In this document: in pieces, positions 27,615-37,334 of the stretch | Layout: every line of letters starts with the position of its first letter | Numbering within the stretch: the first letter of the stretch is position 1 | Origin: Sterolibacterium sp. | GTDB taxonomy: Bacteria; Pseudomonadota; Gammaproteobacteria; Burkholderiales; Rhodocyclaceae | Length of the DNA stretch: 64,000 nt | NCBI GenBank assembly: GCA_028713555.1 | Contig: JAQTOA010000006.1 | Coordinates: 1-64,000 of the forward strand | Direction of reading: 5' to 3' | Notes under the pieces: generated by a model | Seen by the model: the letters and a program-made list of their open reading frames with translations, nothing else | Told to the model about the DNA's origin: nothing | The model's database searches: none | Program-made: the position numbers and the translations under genes

Positions 27615-28973
27615 TTACGGCTCCTGATCTGGGGCAAGCATTTCGCCGCGTAGAGAATGCGCCAGGGCGGCGCTGATGCGTACATCGACGAACTGGCCGA
27701 GCAGTCGTGCCGGACCGGCGAAATTGACGACACGGTTGTTGTCGCTGCGGCCGCTCAGTTCATTCGGGTCTTTCCTGGCATGTCCTTCGACCAGCACGCG
27801 TTGCGCGCCGCCTACCATGGCCGCACTGCACGCGCTGGCTTGCTGCTCGATAAGTTGCTGCAATTGGCGCAGGCGAGCTTGCTTGACTTCCGGCGCCGTC
27901 GCGTCGGCCAGATCGGCAGCCGGCGTACCGGGCCGCGGACTGTAGAGAAAACTGAAACTGCCATCGAAACCCACGTCCTCGATCAATTTCATGGTGGCCG
28001 CAAAATCGGCCTCGGTTTCGCCCGGGAAGCCGACGATGAAATCCGACGAGAGTGACAGATCGGGCCGCGCCGCCCGGAGTTTTCTGACGATGCTCTTGTA
28101 TTCGAGCGCGGTGTAGCCGCGCTTCATCGCCGCCAGGATGCGGTCGGCGCCTGATTGCACCGGTAGATGCAGATGCGAGACGAGTTTGGACACTTTTGCA
28201 TAAGTGTCGATCAAGCGCTGCGTCATCTCGCGCGGGTGCGAGGTGGTGTAGCGAATCCGTTCAATGCCGGGTATTTCGGCAACGGTTTCGATCAGGAAGG
28301 CCAGGTCGACGCTTTCGTCGCTGTCCCCCTCATCCATCATGCCGCGATAGGCATTAACATTCTGGCCGAGCAGCGTTACCTCCTTGACGCCTTGCGCCGC
28401 CAGGCCGGCAACTTCGCTCAGCACGTCGGCGAATGGACGAGAAACTTCCTCGCCGCGCGTGTAGGGCACGATGCAGAAGCTGCAAAACTTCGAGCAACCC
28501 TCCATGATTGAGACGAAGGCTGCTGTACCTTCCTTGCGTGCCGGTGGCAGGGCGTCGAACTTCTCGATTGCCGGGAACGAGACATCGACTTGGCAACGGC
28601 CGCTGGCGCGGCGCGCGGCGATCAACTGGGGCAGCCGGTGCAGCGTTTGCGGGCCGAAGACGATATCCACATAGGGTGCGCGGGTAAGGATCGTTGCCCC
28701 TTCCTGGCTTGCCACGCAGCCGCCGACGCCGATTAGCAAATTCGGGTTCGAGCGCTTCAGATGCCTGACCCGGCCTAGCTCGTGAAACACTTTCTGTTGG
28801 GCATTTTCTCTCACCGAACAGGTATTGAACAGAATAATATCGGCATTATCCGGCGTATCGGTTGGCTCACTGCCTGCGGAATCGGCATGTTCGGCCAGCA
28901 CATCGGCCATTCTGGCCGCGTCGTACTCATTCATTTGGCAGCCGAAGCTGCGGATATAGACTTTCTGCTTCAT
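27615..28973 (-). CDS. miaB: tRNA-2-methylthio-N6-dimethylallyladenosine synthase
   Basis: 452 residues. It methylthiolates i6A37 in tRNAs. Three N-terminal cysteines ([28 protein letters not shown]) hold the auxiliary [4Fe-4S] cluster, the radical SAM triad is CSKFCSFC, and a C-terminal TRAM domain is present. First gene of miaB-phoH-ybeY-(methyltransferase)-corC-lnt. Confidence 0.97.
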   Translation of the reverse strand: MKQKVYIRSFGCQMNEYDAARMADVLAEHADSAGSEPTDTPDNADIILFNTCSVRENAQQKVFHELGRVRHLKRSNPNLLIGVGGCVASQEGATILTRAPYVDIVFGPQTLHRLPQLIAARRASGRCQVDVSFPAIEKFDALPPARKEGTAAFVSIMEGCSKFCSFCIVPYTRGEEVSRPFADVLSEVAGLAAQGVKEVTLLGQNVNAYRGMMDEGDSDESVDLAFLIETVAEIPGIERIRYTTSHPREMTQRLIDTYAKVSKLVSHLHLPVQSGADRILAAMKRGYTALEYKSIVRKLRAARPDLSLSSDFIVGFPGETEADFAATMKLIEDVGFDGSFSFLYSPRPGTPAADLADATAPEVKQARLRQLQQLIEQQASACSAAMVGGAQRVLVEGHARKDPNELSGRSDNNRVVNFAGPARLLGQFVDVRISAALAHSLRGEMLAPDQEP

Positions 28974-29020
28974 TCCGCTAATTATAGCGAACGCACTCTC
29001 GAATCTAGGATAATCCGCGC

Positions 29021-30640
29021 ATGTTGCGATTGACCGAAGTCAGGTTGCCCCTCGATCATCCGGAAAGCGCCATCCGCGAGGCCATTCTCGAGCGGATGGG
29101 GATTACCGTGGATGATCTGATCCGCTATACGGTCTTTCGCCGCGGCTACGATGCCCGGAAAAAAACGGCGATTGTCCTGACGTATACGCTGGATGTTGAA
29201 GTTCAACGGCAGGCGGCGCTGCTCGAATCCCTGCGCGACGACCGGCGGGTGTCGCTCACTCCCGATACCCGCTACCATTTCGTGGCTCAAGCAGCTGGCG
29301 TCGTCGGGAATGAGGCAAAGCCTCGGCCGGTGGTGATAGGCTTTGGTCCCTGCGGCCTATTCGCCGGCCTGATCCTGGCGCAGATGGGTTTTCGCCCGAT
29401 TATCCTGGAGCGTGGCAAGGCGGTACGCGAGCGCACCAAGGACACCTGGGGTCTGTGGCGCCGGGGCGAACTTAATCCGGAATCCAATGTCCAGTTCGGC
29501 GAGGGCGGCGCCGGCACGTTTTCCGACGGCAAGTTGCATAGCCAGATCAAAGACCCGCAATATCGTGCCCGCAAGGTACTGGCGGAGTTTGTCCAAGCCG
29601 GCGCTCCGGCCGAGATTCTCTACGTCAGCAAGCCTCACATCGGCACCTTCCGCCTGGTGACCGTGGTGGAAAACCTGCGCGCCAGCATCCTGGCGCTCGG
29701 CGGCGAGATTCGCTGCAACTGCCGGGTCGACGATTTGCTCATCGACCACGGACAGGTGTGCGGCGTGGTCCTCAACGGCGGCGAAAGAATTGCCACCGGG
29801 CATGTCATCCTGGCTGTCGGCCATAGCGCCCGCGACACCTTCCGGATGCTCCATCAGCGCGGCATTGCCATCGACGCCAAGCCCTTTTCGATCGGCTTGC
29901 GCATCGAGCATCCGCAATCCTTGATCGACCATGCCCGTTTCGGCAAGTTCGCCGGCCACCCGCTGCTCGGCGCCGCCGATTACCAGCTGGTGCATCACTG
30001 CCGCAATGGCCGCTCGGTCTACAGCTTCTGCATGTGCCCCGGTGGCACTGTGGTGGCGGCGGCCTCCGAGCCGGGCGGGGTGGTCACTAATGGCATGAGC
30101 CAATATTCGCGCAATGAGCGCAACGCCAATAGCGGCATTGTCGTTGGCATCACGCCGGCGGATTATCCGGGGCATCTGCTCGCCGGGATCGCTTTCCAAC
30201 GCCACTGGGAGGAACGCGCCTTTGCTGCGGGAGGGGGCAACTACGCCGCGCCGGCGCAACGCGTCGGCGATTTCCTGGCCGGCCGACCCAGCGGCACGCA
30301 AGGCACAGTGCTGCCGTCCTACACGCCCGGCGTCAACTGGACCGATCTTTCCGCTTGTCTGCCCGATTATGTCATCGCGGCAATACGCGAGGCCATCCCC
30401 GCCTTTGACCGGCAGATCCGGGGATTCGCCATGGCCGATGCGGTCCTGACCGGCGTCGAGACGCGCACTTCTTCGCCGCTGCGCATCCAGCGTGATGCTG
30501 GCCTGCAGAGCATCAATTGTCGTGGCCTCTATCCGGCCGGAGAGGGGGCCGGCTATGCCGGTGGAATTCTGTCGTCGGCAGTGGATGGCATCAAGGTGGC
30601 CGAAGCGGTGGCCCTGAGCTTGGTCGGCGGTGTGCTTTGA
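29021..30640 (+). CDS. FAD-dependent dehydrogenase (COG2509-type)
   Basis: 539 residues. A ~90-residue N-terminal domain precedes a dinucleotide fold ([20 protein letters not shown] at about 105-125) and the [24 protein letters not shown] segment typical of this uncharacterised flavoprotein family. The C-terminus has a second FAD contact ([15 protein letters not shown]). Substrate unknown. It is divergent from miaB with a 47-bp gap, and a crotonase fragment follows at once. Confidence 0.9.
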   Translation: MLRLTEVRLPLDHPESAIREAILERMGITVDDLIRYTVFRRGYDARKKTAIVLTYTLDVEVQRQAALLESLRDDRRVSLTPDTRYHFVAQAAGVVGNEAKPRPVVIGFGPCGLFAGLILAQMGFRPIILERGKAVRERTKDTWGLWRRGELNPESNVQFGEGGAGTFSDGKLHSQIKDPQYRARKVLAEFVQAGAPAEILYVSKPHIGTFRLVTVVENLRASILALGGEIRCNCRVDDLLIDHGQVCGVVLNGGERIATGHVILAVGHSARDTFRMLHQRGIAIDAKPFSIGLRIEHPQSLIDHARFGKFAGHPLLGAADYQLVHHCRNGRSVYSFCMCPGGTVVAAASEPGGVVTNGMSQYSRNERNANSGIVVGITPADYPGHLLAGIAFQRHWEERAFAAGGGNYAAPAQRVGDFLAGRPSGTQGTVLPSYTPGVNWTDLSACLPDYVIAAIREAIPAFDRQIRGFAMADAVLTGVETRTSSPLRIQRDAGLQSINCRGLYPAGEGAGYAGGILSSAVDGIKVAEAVALSLVGGVL

Positions 30641-30774
30641 GATGCCGTCTTGCTTACGTCGTATTGAATCGGCCTGAGGCGCCGAATGCGCTGGATGCAG
30701 ACTTGAATCGCAAATTGTGGAGCAGCATTTTGCAGACGGGAATCGCACGACAACGGCAACTAAGGTTTAACTAG
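30641..30774 (+). pseudogene. enoyl-CoA hydratase N-terminal fragment
   Basis: From about 30649 the translation reads AYVVLNRPEAPNALDADLN, then RKLW, the canonical N-terminal strand and helix of crotonase enzymes (LNRPExxNAL). The frame ends at TAG 30772-30774 and nothing of the CoA-binding or catalytic region remains before the thioesterase gene. It is a truncated gene remnant. Confidence 0.78.
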
Positions 30775-30798
30775 CGTATCTCGGAAAGAAGGCAAGAT

Positions 30799-31233
30799 AT
30801 GACCAACTTGATAGAAACCTATCGCGGCACCGTCTATCCGTGGCATTGCGATCACATGAACCACATGAATGTAATGTGGTATGTCGGCAAATTCGACGAG
30901 GCGACCTGGAATTTATTTACCCACCTTGGCATCACCCCAAGTTCCATGCGCGCCAGTGGCCGCGGAATGGCGGCGGTCGATCAGCGCATCGCTTATCTGC
31001 GCGAGTTGCATGCCGGAGACACGGTGGCGGTCCGATCAGGTGTGATCGAAGTCCGTGAGAAGCTTCTGCGTTTAGTCCATGAGATGCGCAACGCCGAAAC
31101 CGGCGAAGTTTCTGCTGTCACCTTGATCGTCGGCGTGCATATCGATGCGGTGGGGCGCAAGTCCTGTCCACTGCCGCAATCCACTGTCGAACGCGCGAAG
31201 GAGTGCATCATTGATTACCGGCTACCTTGGTAG
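30799..31233 (+). CDS. acyl-CoA thioesterase (4HBT hotdog fold)
   Basis: 144 residues with the 4-hydroxybenzoyl-CoA-thioesterase signature: WHCDHMNHMNVMWYVGKFDEA (D and H/N near residue 17) followed by the long hotdog helix and the AGDTVAVRSGV strand. It probably hydrolyses small acyl-CoAs. An AAGAAGG-like SD precedes the ATG. An upstream crotonase fragment suggests a former acyl-CoA operon. Confidence 0.85.
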   Translation: MTNLIETYRGTVYPWHCDHMNHMNVMWYVGKFDEATWNLFTHLGITPSSMRASGRGMAAVDQRIAYLRELHAGDTVAVRSGVIEVREKLLRLVHEMRNAETGEVSAVTLIVGVHIDAVGRKSCPLPQSTVERAKECIIDYRLPW

Positions 31234-31263
31234 TTACGCGCCAATTACGCGTGCTGATAGAAT
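31234..31263 (+). promoter_or_regulatory. possible tRNA-Leu promoter
   Basis: TTACGC (31234-31239), 18 bp, TAGAAT (31258-31263), 11 bp before the mature tRNA. The -35 is weak. Confidence 0.35.
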
Positions 31264-31274
31264 GCGATACTCAT

Positions 31275-31362
31275 GCCGGGGTGATGAAATTGGTAACCAT
31301 AGCGGACTTAAAATCCGCCGCCCTTATAAGGCTTGCCGGTTCGAGTCCGGTCCCCGGCACCA
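31275..31362 (+). tRNA. tRNA-Leu (anticodon TAA)
   Basis: Acceptor GCCGGGG (31275-31281) pairs with CCCCGGC (31352-31358), followed by discriminator A and an encoded CCA. The anticodon loop reads CTTAAAA with TAA, and there is a long class II variable arm. All features of a type II tRNA-Leu are intact. Confidence 0.96.
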
Positions 31363-31501
31363 CGATAGTTTTATATTGTTTCGCGCAATACGAAACAAAG
31401 TGAAAAAACAGGCCGTTATATTTTCTGCCTATTGGACAGCCTGCAAGCTAATGATGATTTTTTAGTAAGGTGCAAAAGGTTGTATTATGAAGCAATAGGT
31501 G

Positions 31502-31517
31502 TAGAGTATGGACTCTA
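31502..31517. promoter_or_regulatory. palindrome upstream of the antitoxin gene
   Basis: TAGAGT-ATGG-ACTCTA forms a perfect 6-bp inverted repeat just before the SD of the antitoxin gene, a plausible autoregulatory operator. Confidence 0.45.
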
Positions 31518-31530
31518 TGCGAAGGAGAGA

Positions 31531-31755
31531 ATGATGTCAATTGCATTGAAATTATCGGATGAACTTATTGAGATCGCAAGACCTCACGCTGCGGCGAAGC
31601 ACCGTTCCGTTCCCAAGCAAATCGAGCATTGGGCAAGATTGGGGAAGGCAGTTGAAGACAATCCAGAATTGCCGGTTCAATTCATTAAGGATACGCTGCT
31701 GGCTGTTGAGGAAACCAAGGCTGGTCAACTCTCTGAATATCAGTTCGGTGCATGA
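31531..31755 (+). CDS. ParD-like antitoxin
   Basis: 74 residues: IALKLSDELIEIARPHAAAKHRSVPKQIEHWARLGKAVEDNP, a ribbon-helix-helix pattern seen in ParD-like (TA_sys) antitoxins, then an acidic C-terminal tail that would wrap the toxin. AAGGAGAG lies just upstream. The ATG at 31531 or the one at 31534 may be used. It overlaps the toxin gene by 4 nt (ATGA). Confidence 0.85.
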   Translation: MMSIALKLSDELIEIARPHAAAKHRSVPKQIEHWARLGKAVEDNPELPVQFIKDTLLAVEETKAGQLSEYQFGA

Positions 31756-32042
31756 TGGTGTTGCGTGTTCTTGTTACGCCAACCTTCAACAAGGTCGTGA
31801 AAAAGCTGCCCGCCAGGGACAAGAAAGCAGTTGATGAGATAGTGAATATGATCGCCCATGACCCACATCTCGGCGAAGAAAAGAAAGGCGACCTGGTGGG
31901 TGTATTTGTTTTCAAATTCAAGATTAACAAACAAGAGGCATTGCTGGCATATGGACTCATGCCTAATAAGAAACAACCCAGAGATCTTGTGTTGTTAAGC
32001 CTGGGTTCGCACGAGAACTTTTACGACAATTTGAAGCGATGA
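31752..32042 (+). CDS. RelE/ParE-family toxin
   Basis: 96 residues with the RelE/ParE barrel pattern: VTPTFNKVVKKLPARDKKAVDEIV, then a central strand pair and a C-terminal LVLLSLGSHENFYDNL. It is translated from an overlap with the antitoxin stop. Its AT-rich coding differs from the surrounding genes. Whether it acts on mRNA (RelE) or gyrase (ParE) cannot be told from sequence. Confidence 0.85.
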   Translation: MMVLRVLVTPTFNKVVKKLPARDKKAVDEIVNMIAHDPHLGEEKKGDLVGVFVFKFKINKQEALLAYGLMPNKKQPRDLVLLSLGSHENFYDNLKR

Positions 32043-32221
32043 CTATAGAGCCCTAGCCCCAAAGAAGACCCTTCGGACACGGCTGATCATTGCAGAGGCG
32101 AAGGCGGCGCTTGCTCGGTTCGGTTCATTGTCATAATTGCGCTGCGCAGTGAGAGATAACCTTGAAGAGGATACGCAACTTATCTGCATTTCCCAGAGCC
32201 ATAACTGGACCGTTACAATTT

Positions 32222-32259
32222 GGAGCCATAAGCGTGCCGAGCGGCACGTTTATGGCTCC
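32222..32259. repeat. 17-bp hairpin between toxin and tRNA-Ala
   Basis: GGAGCCATAAGCGTGCC (32222-32238) pairs with GGCACGTTTATGGCTCC (32243-32259) over 17 bp with one G-T wobble and a 4-nt GAGC loop. No T run follows on either strand, so it is not a simple terminator. It could be a small RNA stem or a mobile REP-like unit. The rest of 32043-32291 shows no gene. Confidence 0.6.
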
Positions 32260-32291
32260 GGGTACACTTTGGACTTCGCTACATTGTTCGT

Positions 32292-32367
32292 TGGTGGAGA
32301 CGGGGAGGATCGAACTCCCGACCTATTGATTGCGAACCAATCGCTCTCCCAGCTGAGCTACGCCCCC
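32292..32367 (-). tRNA. tRNA-Ala (anticodon CGC)
   Basis: Minus-strand cloverleaf of 76 nt with encoded CCA. Acceptor GGGGGCG pairs with CGTCTCC using two G-T pairs, D arm GCTC...GAGC, anticodon stem ATTGG/TCAAT with loop TTCGCAA (CGC, Ala codon GCG), and T arm GGGAG-TTCGATC-CTCCC. Confidence 0.92.
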
Positions 32368-32453
32368 AACGAATCGTTATTTTACAGATGATGTGACGGT
32401 AGGGGAAGTCTGCTTAAGCCAATCTTCGGCATCTTTGCGTAAATGGAGGCTTC

Positions 32454-33665
32454 CTATTGCGTGGTCTTGTCAATGGTCAGCTTGATGCCCTTTGCCCCCA
32501 ACTTTACCGTACCGCTTTCGCCCACCAGATCGCCAGGTTGACGGATCGCTTGTCCAGACCTCGACACACGCGCATCGAGTATTACCGCAGATGCGGCGGA
32601 AAGCTTCTGATCGGGGTTGAGAGCCATGGAGTCATCGAGAGTGAAAGACAGCGGCAGATCGGCGGCACGTGCGCGCAGCAATGCCAAGGGCATGCGCGAG
32701 CCGTCGGTGGGGCGGGCATAGACGAATAGTGTATCGCCGGGTTGCACCTTGCCGGCCAGCGCCGGCGCCAATGTCACGCTGCCGCTGATGGATTTTCCTG
32801 GAGCAGCCTTGGCCACAGGTTTGGCGGCGCTAACGATTCCGCTCTTTTGGCGTAGATCGACGAGGGTGGCGGTGAGCGCTTTTGCGTCTTCGGATTCCGG
32901 CGGCAGCGTTCTGAGCAGTTTTTCCCAGTAACTGATTGCTTCAGGATAATCCTTCCGGTTGTAGGCGGCCGTTCCGGCCAGCGCTAGGGACATGGCGTGG
33001 TTCGGATCGATCTGGAGCGCACGCTTCACCAGTTCCAGCGGTTTGCCTTCGAGATTGCCATTGGCGCGCATCGCTATCAGATCGGCATATTCTGCGATCA
33101 ACTGGGGTTCGGTATTAAGCAGGTCGCCAGTGCGCTCAAAGGCTTTTTCGGCGTCCTCGAAGCGGCGCATGGCTTTGTAGGAACGGCCGAGCATAACCCA
33201 GCCCTGCGGATTGTTGGGCTCCTTCTCGAGGCGCGAGGCAAGTTTTGCGACCATCTCATCTATCTGTCCAGCTGATAACTCATGTTGAGAACGCGTTTGT
33301 TGCATGGCTGCCGGGTTGCCAAGCCATGCATACAGCAAAATCGCCGCCAGCGGCAATACTAATGTCAGTGCCAGGGCAGTGCGCTTGGCCGGGCGAGCGG
33401 CGGCGGGAATAACATCGGCAACCGCAGCGTCCTGCAGCAAGCGGCGCTGCAATTCCACCCGTGCCTGTTCGCAATCGTTTTCGGCGAGATTACCGTTGGA
33501 GCGATCGCTCTCTAATTCGGCCAACTGATCACGGTAGATGGCGGTATTGAGCGCTTGGCGCGAAGCACTCTGGGCTGGGGTTTTGCGCCAGAGCAGCGGG
33601 CGCAGCAACCAGGCCAGTGCCAGCAACGCCAGCAGCGCTGCGGCTGTCAGGAAAGGTATGCTCAT
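32454..33665 (-). CDS. ccmI: cytochrome c biogenesis protein CcmI
   Basis: 403 residues. Two membrane helices (FLTAAALLALLALAWLL at the start, and LALTLVLPLAAILLYAWLG near 100) flank a cytoplasmic leucine-zipper-like segment, followed by a TPR region (WVMLGRSYKAMRRFEDAEKA) and a periplasmic C-terminal domain. It presents apocytochrome to the heme ligation complex. It overlaps ccmH by 4 nt. Last gene of the ccm operon. Confidence 0.93.
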   Translation of the reverse strand: MSIPFLTAAALLALLALAWLLRPLLWRKTPAQSASRQALNTAIYRDQLAELESDRSNGNLAENDCEQARVELQRRLLQDAAVADVIPAAARPAKRTALALTLVLPLAAILLYAWLGNPAAMQQTRSQHELSAGQIDEMVAKLASRLEKEPNNPQGWVMLGRSYKAMRRFEDAEKAFERTGDLLNTEPQLIAEYADLIAMRANGNLEGKPLELVKRALQIDPNHAMSLALAGTAAYNRKDYPEAISYWEKLLRTLPPESEDAKALTATLVDLRQKSGIVSAAKPVAKAAPGKSISGSVTLAPALAGKVQPGDTLFVYARPTDGSRMPLALLRARAADLPLSFTLDDSMALNPDQKLSAASAVILDARVSRSGQAIRQPGDLVGESGTVKLGAKGIKLTIDKTTQ

Positions 33666-34138
33666 TGTTTGTCCCCACTTTGCTTCATCAGATTTTCGGC
33701 TTGCCGGCGTTCTTCGGCGGAGAGCAAACTCGCTTCCGTTTCCTCGACGCGTCCGCCGCGCCGCCGCAAATAAACCACCAGCGCAACGATGGCGCCCACC
33801 AGAAGCAGGAAAGGTCCAAACCACAGCAGGTAGGTGGAGGCATTCATCGGTGGGCGATAACGGACGAAATCGCCATAGCGACTGACCATGAAGTCCATGA
33901 TTTCCTGGTCGCTCTTGCCCTGCTTGATCAGCGTGCGGATTTCGCGCCGCAAATCCTGCGCTAGCTCGGCGCGCGAGCCGGATAGAGACTCGTTCTGGCA
34001 GACCAGACAGCGCATTTCATCGGAGATCGCCACCATGCGTTTTTCCACCGCTTCGTCTGCCGCTACTGGCGCAGCTTCCTTGGCGTAAGCAGAAGCGCTG
34101 AGTAGGACGAGCGACAGGATAAGGAATATTCGTTTCAT
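33662..34138 (-). CDS. ccmH: cytochrome c maturation protein CcmH
   Basis: 158 residues with a signal peptide (residues 1-19), the RCLVCQN redox motif (LRCxxC family signature) and a C-terminal membrane helix (YLLWFGPFLLLVGAIVALVV). It reduces the apocytochrome CxxCH cysteines with CcmG. Overlaps ccmI and ccmG by 4 nt each. Confidence 0.95.
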   Translation of the reverse strand: MKRIFLILSLVLLSASAYAKEAAPVAADEAVEKRMVAISDEMRCLVCQNESLSGSRAELAQDLRREIRTLIKQGKSDQEIMDFMVSRYGDFVRYRPPMNASTYLLWFGPFLLLVGAIVALVVYLRRRGGRVEETEASLLSAEERRQAENLMKQSGDKQ

Positions 34139-34740
34139 GATTTCTCGAGTTCCTTCACCTTCGGTAGAATTTTTTCGTCAAAAACTTCGCGCGTCACCGG
34201 ACCGCTCTGCTTGAAACGAATGACTCCGTTCTTGTCGATCAGAAAAGTCTCTGGTACGCCATATACACCGTAATCGATCCCCACTCTCCCGTCGATGTCC
34301 ATCACCGACAGCGTATAGGGATTGCCGTGTTGCCTCAGCCAGGTTTCGGCGCGCTGCAGGCCAAGCGCCAGTTCGGCGGCCTTGCTTTGCGCGGTTTCGA
34401 TCTCGGGCACCTTGAAGTTGTCGCCGCCGCGTACTTCCTTGTAACTCAGACCGACGATAGGCAGGTTGCCCTGCTGTGCAAAGGAAACCAGCAGAGGATG
34501 CTCGGCACGGCAGGAAACGCACCAGGAAGCCCAGACATTCAGCAGCCAGACCTTGCCCTTCATGTCGGCCGGGGAAAACTTTTTTTCGGGCTGCATCAGT
34601 TGCGGCAATTCGAACAATGGCGCCGGCTTGCCCACCAGCGGCGAAGGAATTTCGCGAGGATCATATCCCGGCTTGAGGCCCCAGGCGAGAAAGCCCACCA
34701 GCACGAAGAACAATCCCAGGGGGATCAGGAATCGCTTCAT
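34135..34740 (-). CDS. ccmG: thiol:disulfide interchange protein CcmG/DsbE
   Basis: 201 residues: an N-terminal membrane anchor and a periplasmic thioredoxin fold with the active site WASWCVSCRAEHP. Family members usually carry WCxxC with Pro or Glu in between; here the pair is C-V-S-C. It resupplies reductant to CcmH. Overlaps ccmF by 4 nt. Confidence 0.95.
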   Translation of the reverse strand: MKRFLIPLGLFFVLVGFLAWGLKPGYDPREIPSPLVGKPAPLFELPQLMQPEKKFSPADMKGKVWLLNVWASWCVSCRAEHPLLVSFAQQGNLPIVGLSYKEVRGGDNFKVPEIETAQSKAAELALGLQRAETWLRQHGNPYTLSVMDIDGRVGIDYGVYGVPETFLIDKNGVIRFKQSGPVTREVFDEKILPKVKELEKS

Positions 34741-36701
34741 GATGTAGCCCCTTTCAGTGCGCTTGGTATGCCGGCGGAAAACCGGGATTGGAGTCGATAG
34801 CGTCGGTCGCTCGCCGCGACCAGACCGCCCAGCGCCATCAGCAGGCAGCCCCCCCAGATCCAGTCGACGAAGGGCTTGTGATGTACGCGAACGCTCCAGG
34901 CACCGCTGCCATCCTCAACTCCCACCGGCTCGCCGAGCGAGACATAGACATCGCGCGTGAAACCGGTATCGATCGCCGCTTCGGTCATCGGCATCGCCGA
35001 AGAGAAATAGGCGCGCTTTTCCGGATGCAGGGTGCGCAACAGCTTGCCATCCTTGGAGAGTTCCAGATCGCCGACCGAGGCGCGGTAGTTCGGTCCCATT
35101 GCATCTTTCACACCGAGTAGGCGAATCGTGTAACCGCCGACCTCGACGGTATCGTCCGGGGCCATGCGCACATCCTTCTCGGTTTCATAACCCTTGACCA
35201 AGGTCACGCCGATGACGAAAACCGCAATCCCCAGGTGCGCCAGCTGCATGCCCCAGAAGGCAGGTGGCGGATTCCCGCTCTTCTGGAAGCGCTCACGAAT
35301 TTGCACTATGGCGCTAACGCAGATCCAGATTGCCAGCAGCACTCCCAAGCCGACCAGCGGTGTCCAGCTGCCGAGAATAAAGGGCAGGCCGATGCCGGCA
35401 GCCAGTGCGATAGCAAAAGCGATGCGCAGACGCACAGTCATGTCGCCGACACTGGCCTGTTTCCAGCGTGCGGTCGGGCCGACTGCAATGAGGAACAACA
35501 GCGGGATCATCAAAGGCACAAACACGGCTTGGAAATACGGTGGCCCGACCGAGATTTTGCCAAGGCCAAGCGCATCGATGATCAACGGGTATAGGGTACC
35601 GAGCAGGACTGAGCCACAGGCGACCACCAGCAAGACATTGTTCATCAGCAGCAGGGTTTCCCGCGACATCAGTGCGAAGCGACCGCCGAGGCCAACCTTT
35701 GGCGCACGCCAGGCGAATAACAATAAGGAACTGCCGATTACCAGAACCAGGAAAGTCAGAATGAAGATGCCGCGGCGCGGGTCGGTGGCAAAAGCATGGA
35801 CCGAGGTCAGCACGCCGGAGCGCACCAGGAAGGTCCCCAGCAAACTCAGCGAAAAAGCGCCGATGGCCAGCAGCACCGTCCAGTTCTTGAAAGCGCCGCG
35901 CTTTTCGGTGACCGCCAGCGAATGGATCAGTGCCGTGCCGAACAGCCAGGGCATGAAGGAGGCGTTTTCCACCGGATCCCAGAACCACCAGCCGCCCCAG
36001 CCCAGTTCGTAGTAGGCCCACCAGCTGCCCAGGCCGATGCCCAGGGTCAGAAAAATCCAGGCTGCCAAGGTCCACGGCCGCGACCAGCGCGCCCAAGTGG
36101 CGTCGAGGCTGCCCGAAAGCAGCGCGGCGATGGCGAAGGCGAAAGCCACCGAGAAGCCGACGTAACCCATGTAGAGCATGGGCGGATGAATCACCAGACC
36201 CGGGTCTTGCAGCAGTGGATTCAGATCGCGGCCATCCTGGGGAATATCGAGCAGACGCTCGAACGGGCTGGAGGTGAGCAGGATAAACAACAGCATGCCG
36301 CAGGAGACGAGGCCCAGCACGCCGATCACGCGCGCCACCATGACTTCCGGCAGGGCACGCGAGAGCAGCGAAACCGCCAGCGTCCAACTGGCCAGCAACA
36401 GCACCCAGAGCAGCAGCGAGCCTTCGTGTCCGCCCCACACGGCAGCGATGCGATACACCGTGGGCAATTGCGAGTTGGAATGCTCGGCGACATACTGTAC
36501 CGAGAAATCATTGGCGATGAAAGCGTAAGTCAGGCAGCCGAAGGCAATCAGCAGCAGTAGCCATTGCGCTTGCGCCGCAGGCCGCGCCAAGCCGATCCAT
36601 GCCGAATCATTGCGATGGGCGCCGAGGAGCGGCAGAACGCCCTGCACGACAGCGACCAGCAGGGCGAGGATGATGGCGAAATGTCCGAGTTCTGGGATCA
36701 T
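34737..36701 (-). CDS. ccmF: heme lyase CcmF
   Basis: 654 residues, about 15 membrane helices, with the WWD heme-handling motif (GWGGWWFWDPVENAS) and the conserved periplasmic C-terminal domain. It ligates heme from holo-CcmE to apocytochrome c at the periplasmic face. Follows ccmE after 7 bp and overlaps ccmG by 4 nt. Confidence 0.97.
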   Translation of the reverse strand: MIPELGHFAIILALLVAVVQGVLPLLGAHRNDSAWIGLARPAAQAQWLLLLIAFGCLTYAFIANDFSVQYVAEHSNSQLPTVYRIAAVWGGHEGSLLLWVLLLASWTLAVSLLSRALPEVMVARVIGVLGLVSCGMLLFILLTSSPFERLLDIPQDGRDLNPLLQDPGLVIHPPMLYMGYVGFSVAFAFAIAALLSGSLDATWARWSRPWTLAAWIFLTLGIGLGSWWAYYELGWGGWWFWDPVENASFMPWLFGTALIHSLAVTEKRGAFKNWTVLLAIGAFSLSLLGTFLVRSGVLTSVHAFATDPRRGIFILTFLVLVIGSSLLLFAWRAPKVGLGGRFALMSRETLLLMNNVLLVVACGSVLLGTLYPLIIDALGLGKISVGPPYFQAVFVPLMIPLLFLIAVGPTARWKQASVGDMTVRLRIAFAIALAAGIGLPFILGSWTPLVGLGVLLAIWICVSAIVQIRERFQKSGNPPPAFWGMQLAHLGIAVFVIGVTLVKGYETEKDVRMAPDDTVEVGGYTIRLLGVKDAMGPNYRASVGDLELSKDGKLLRTLHPEKRAYFSSAMPMTEAAIDTGFTRDVYVSLGEPVGVEDGSGAWSVRVHHKPFVDWIWGGCLLMALGGLVAASDRRYRLQSRFSAGIPSALKGATS

Positions 36702-36708
36702 GTTTATC

Positions 36709-37149
36709 TCATTGCTTTAAGGTATTGGCGGTCTTGCCGGCCTGATCGACAGCGTGCTTGGCTTCCGGCGGCATGTAATTCTCGTCGTGTTTGGCCAGCA
36801 CTTCGCTGGCGACAAACTGGCCGTCGGCGCCGAGCTTGCCCTGTGCCACGACGCCTTTGCCCTCCTTGAACAGATCGGGAAGGATGCCGGTGAAGGCCAC
36901 CGGGATTTCCTTGGCGGTATCCGTGACGACGAAACGAATCGTCATTTCGTTCCTTTTCACCGTGCCGCTCTTGACCAGCCCGCCGATACGGAACACGCGT
37001 TCTTTCGGTGCTTCGCCGGCGGCGACCTGGCTCGGCGTGTAGAACAGGGCGATATTGCTGTTGAGGGCGTTCAGCACGAAGAATGCCGCGATACCGAGCG
37101 AGGCAAGACAGCCAACGATGATGGCGATGCGTTTGTGGCGGGGTTTCAT
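36709..37149 (-). CDS. ccmE: heme chaperone CcmE
   Basis: 146 residues: N-terminal membrane anchor, OB-fold periplasmic domain and the covalent heme-binding His in [13 protein letters not shown]. It carries heme from CcmABCD to CcmF. Overlaps ccmD by 4 nt. Confidence 0.97.
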   Translation of the reverse strand: MKPRHKRIAIIVGCLASLGIAAFFVLNALNSNIALFYTPSQVAAGEAPKERVFRIGGLVKSGTVKRNEMTIRFVVTDTAKEIPVAFTGILPDLFKEGKGVVAQGKLGADGQFVASEVLAKHDENYMPPEAKHAVDQAGKTANTLKQ

Positions 37150-37334
37150 TCAGGTTTCCTTTGTTGTTTGTCGGCGTTCAATTCGCGGCGCAGGCTGTCC
37201 AGAACGTCGCTTTGACGCTTCCTCAACAACAAAGGTTCAATCAACAACGCCAGCGCGGTGATGCCGAAACTGCCCCAGACGTACAAGGCGTAGCCGCCCA
37301 TGGCGAAAAACTCGCCGATGCTATTCCACTGCAT
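37146..37334 (-). CDS. ccmD: heme exporter protein CcmD
   Basis: 62 residues with one membrane helix ([24 protein letters not shown]) and a basic C-terminal tail. It helps release holo-CcmE. Overlaps ccmC by 14 nt. Confidence 0.93.
   Translation of the reverse strand: MQWNSIGEFFAMGGYALYVWGSFGITALALLIEPLLLRKRQSDVLDSLRRELNADKQQRKPE

Noticed and set aside
29357-30748. 463-codon frame antisense to the FAD-dependent dehydrogenase
   Set aside because: A shadow frame; the plus strand carries the conserved FAD motifs.
32137-32391. 84-codon plus-strand frame containing GGDGEDRTPDLLIANQSL
   Set aside because: This is the well-known false translation of the antisense strand of a tRNA gene (tRNA-Ala at 32292-32367).
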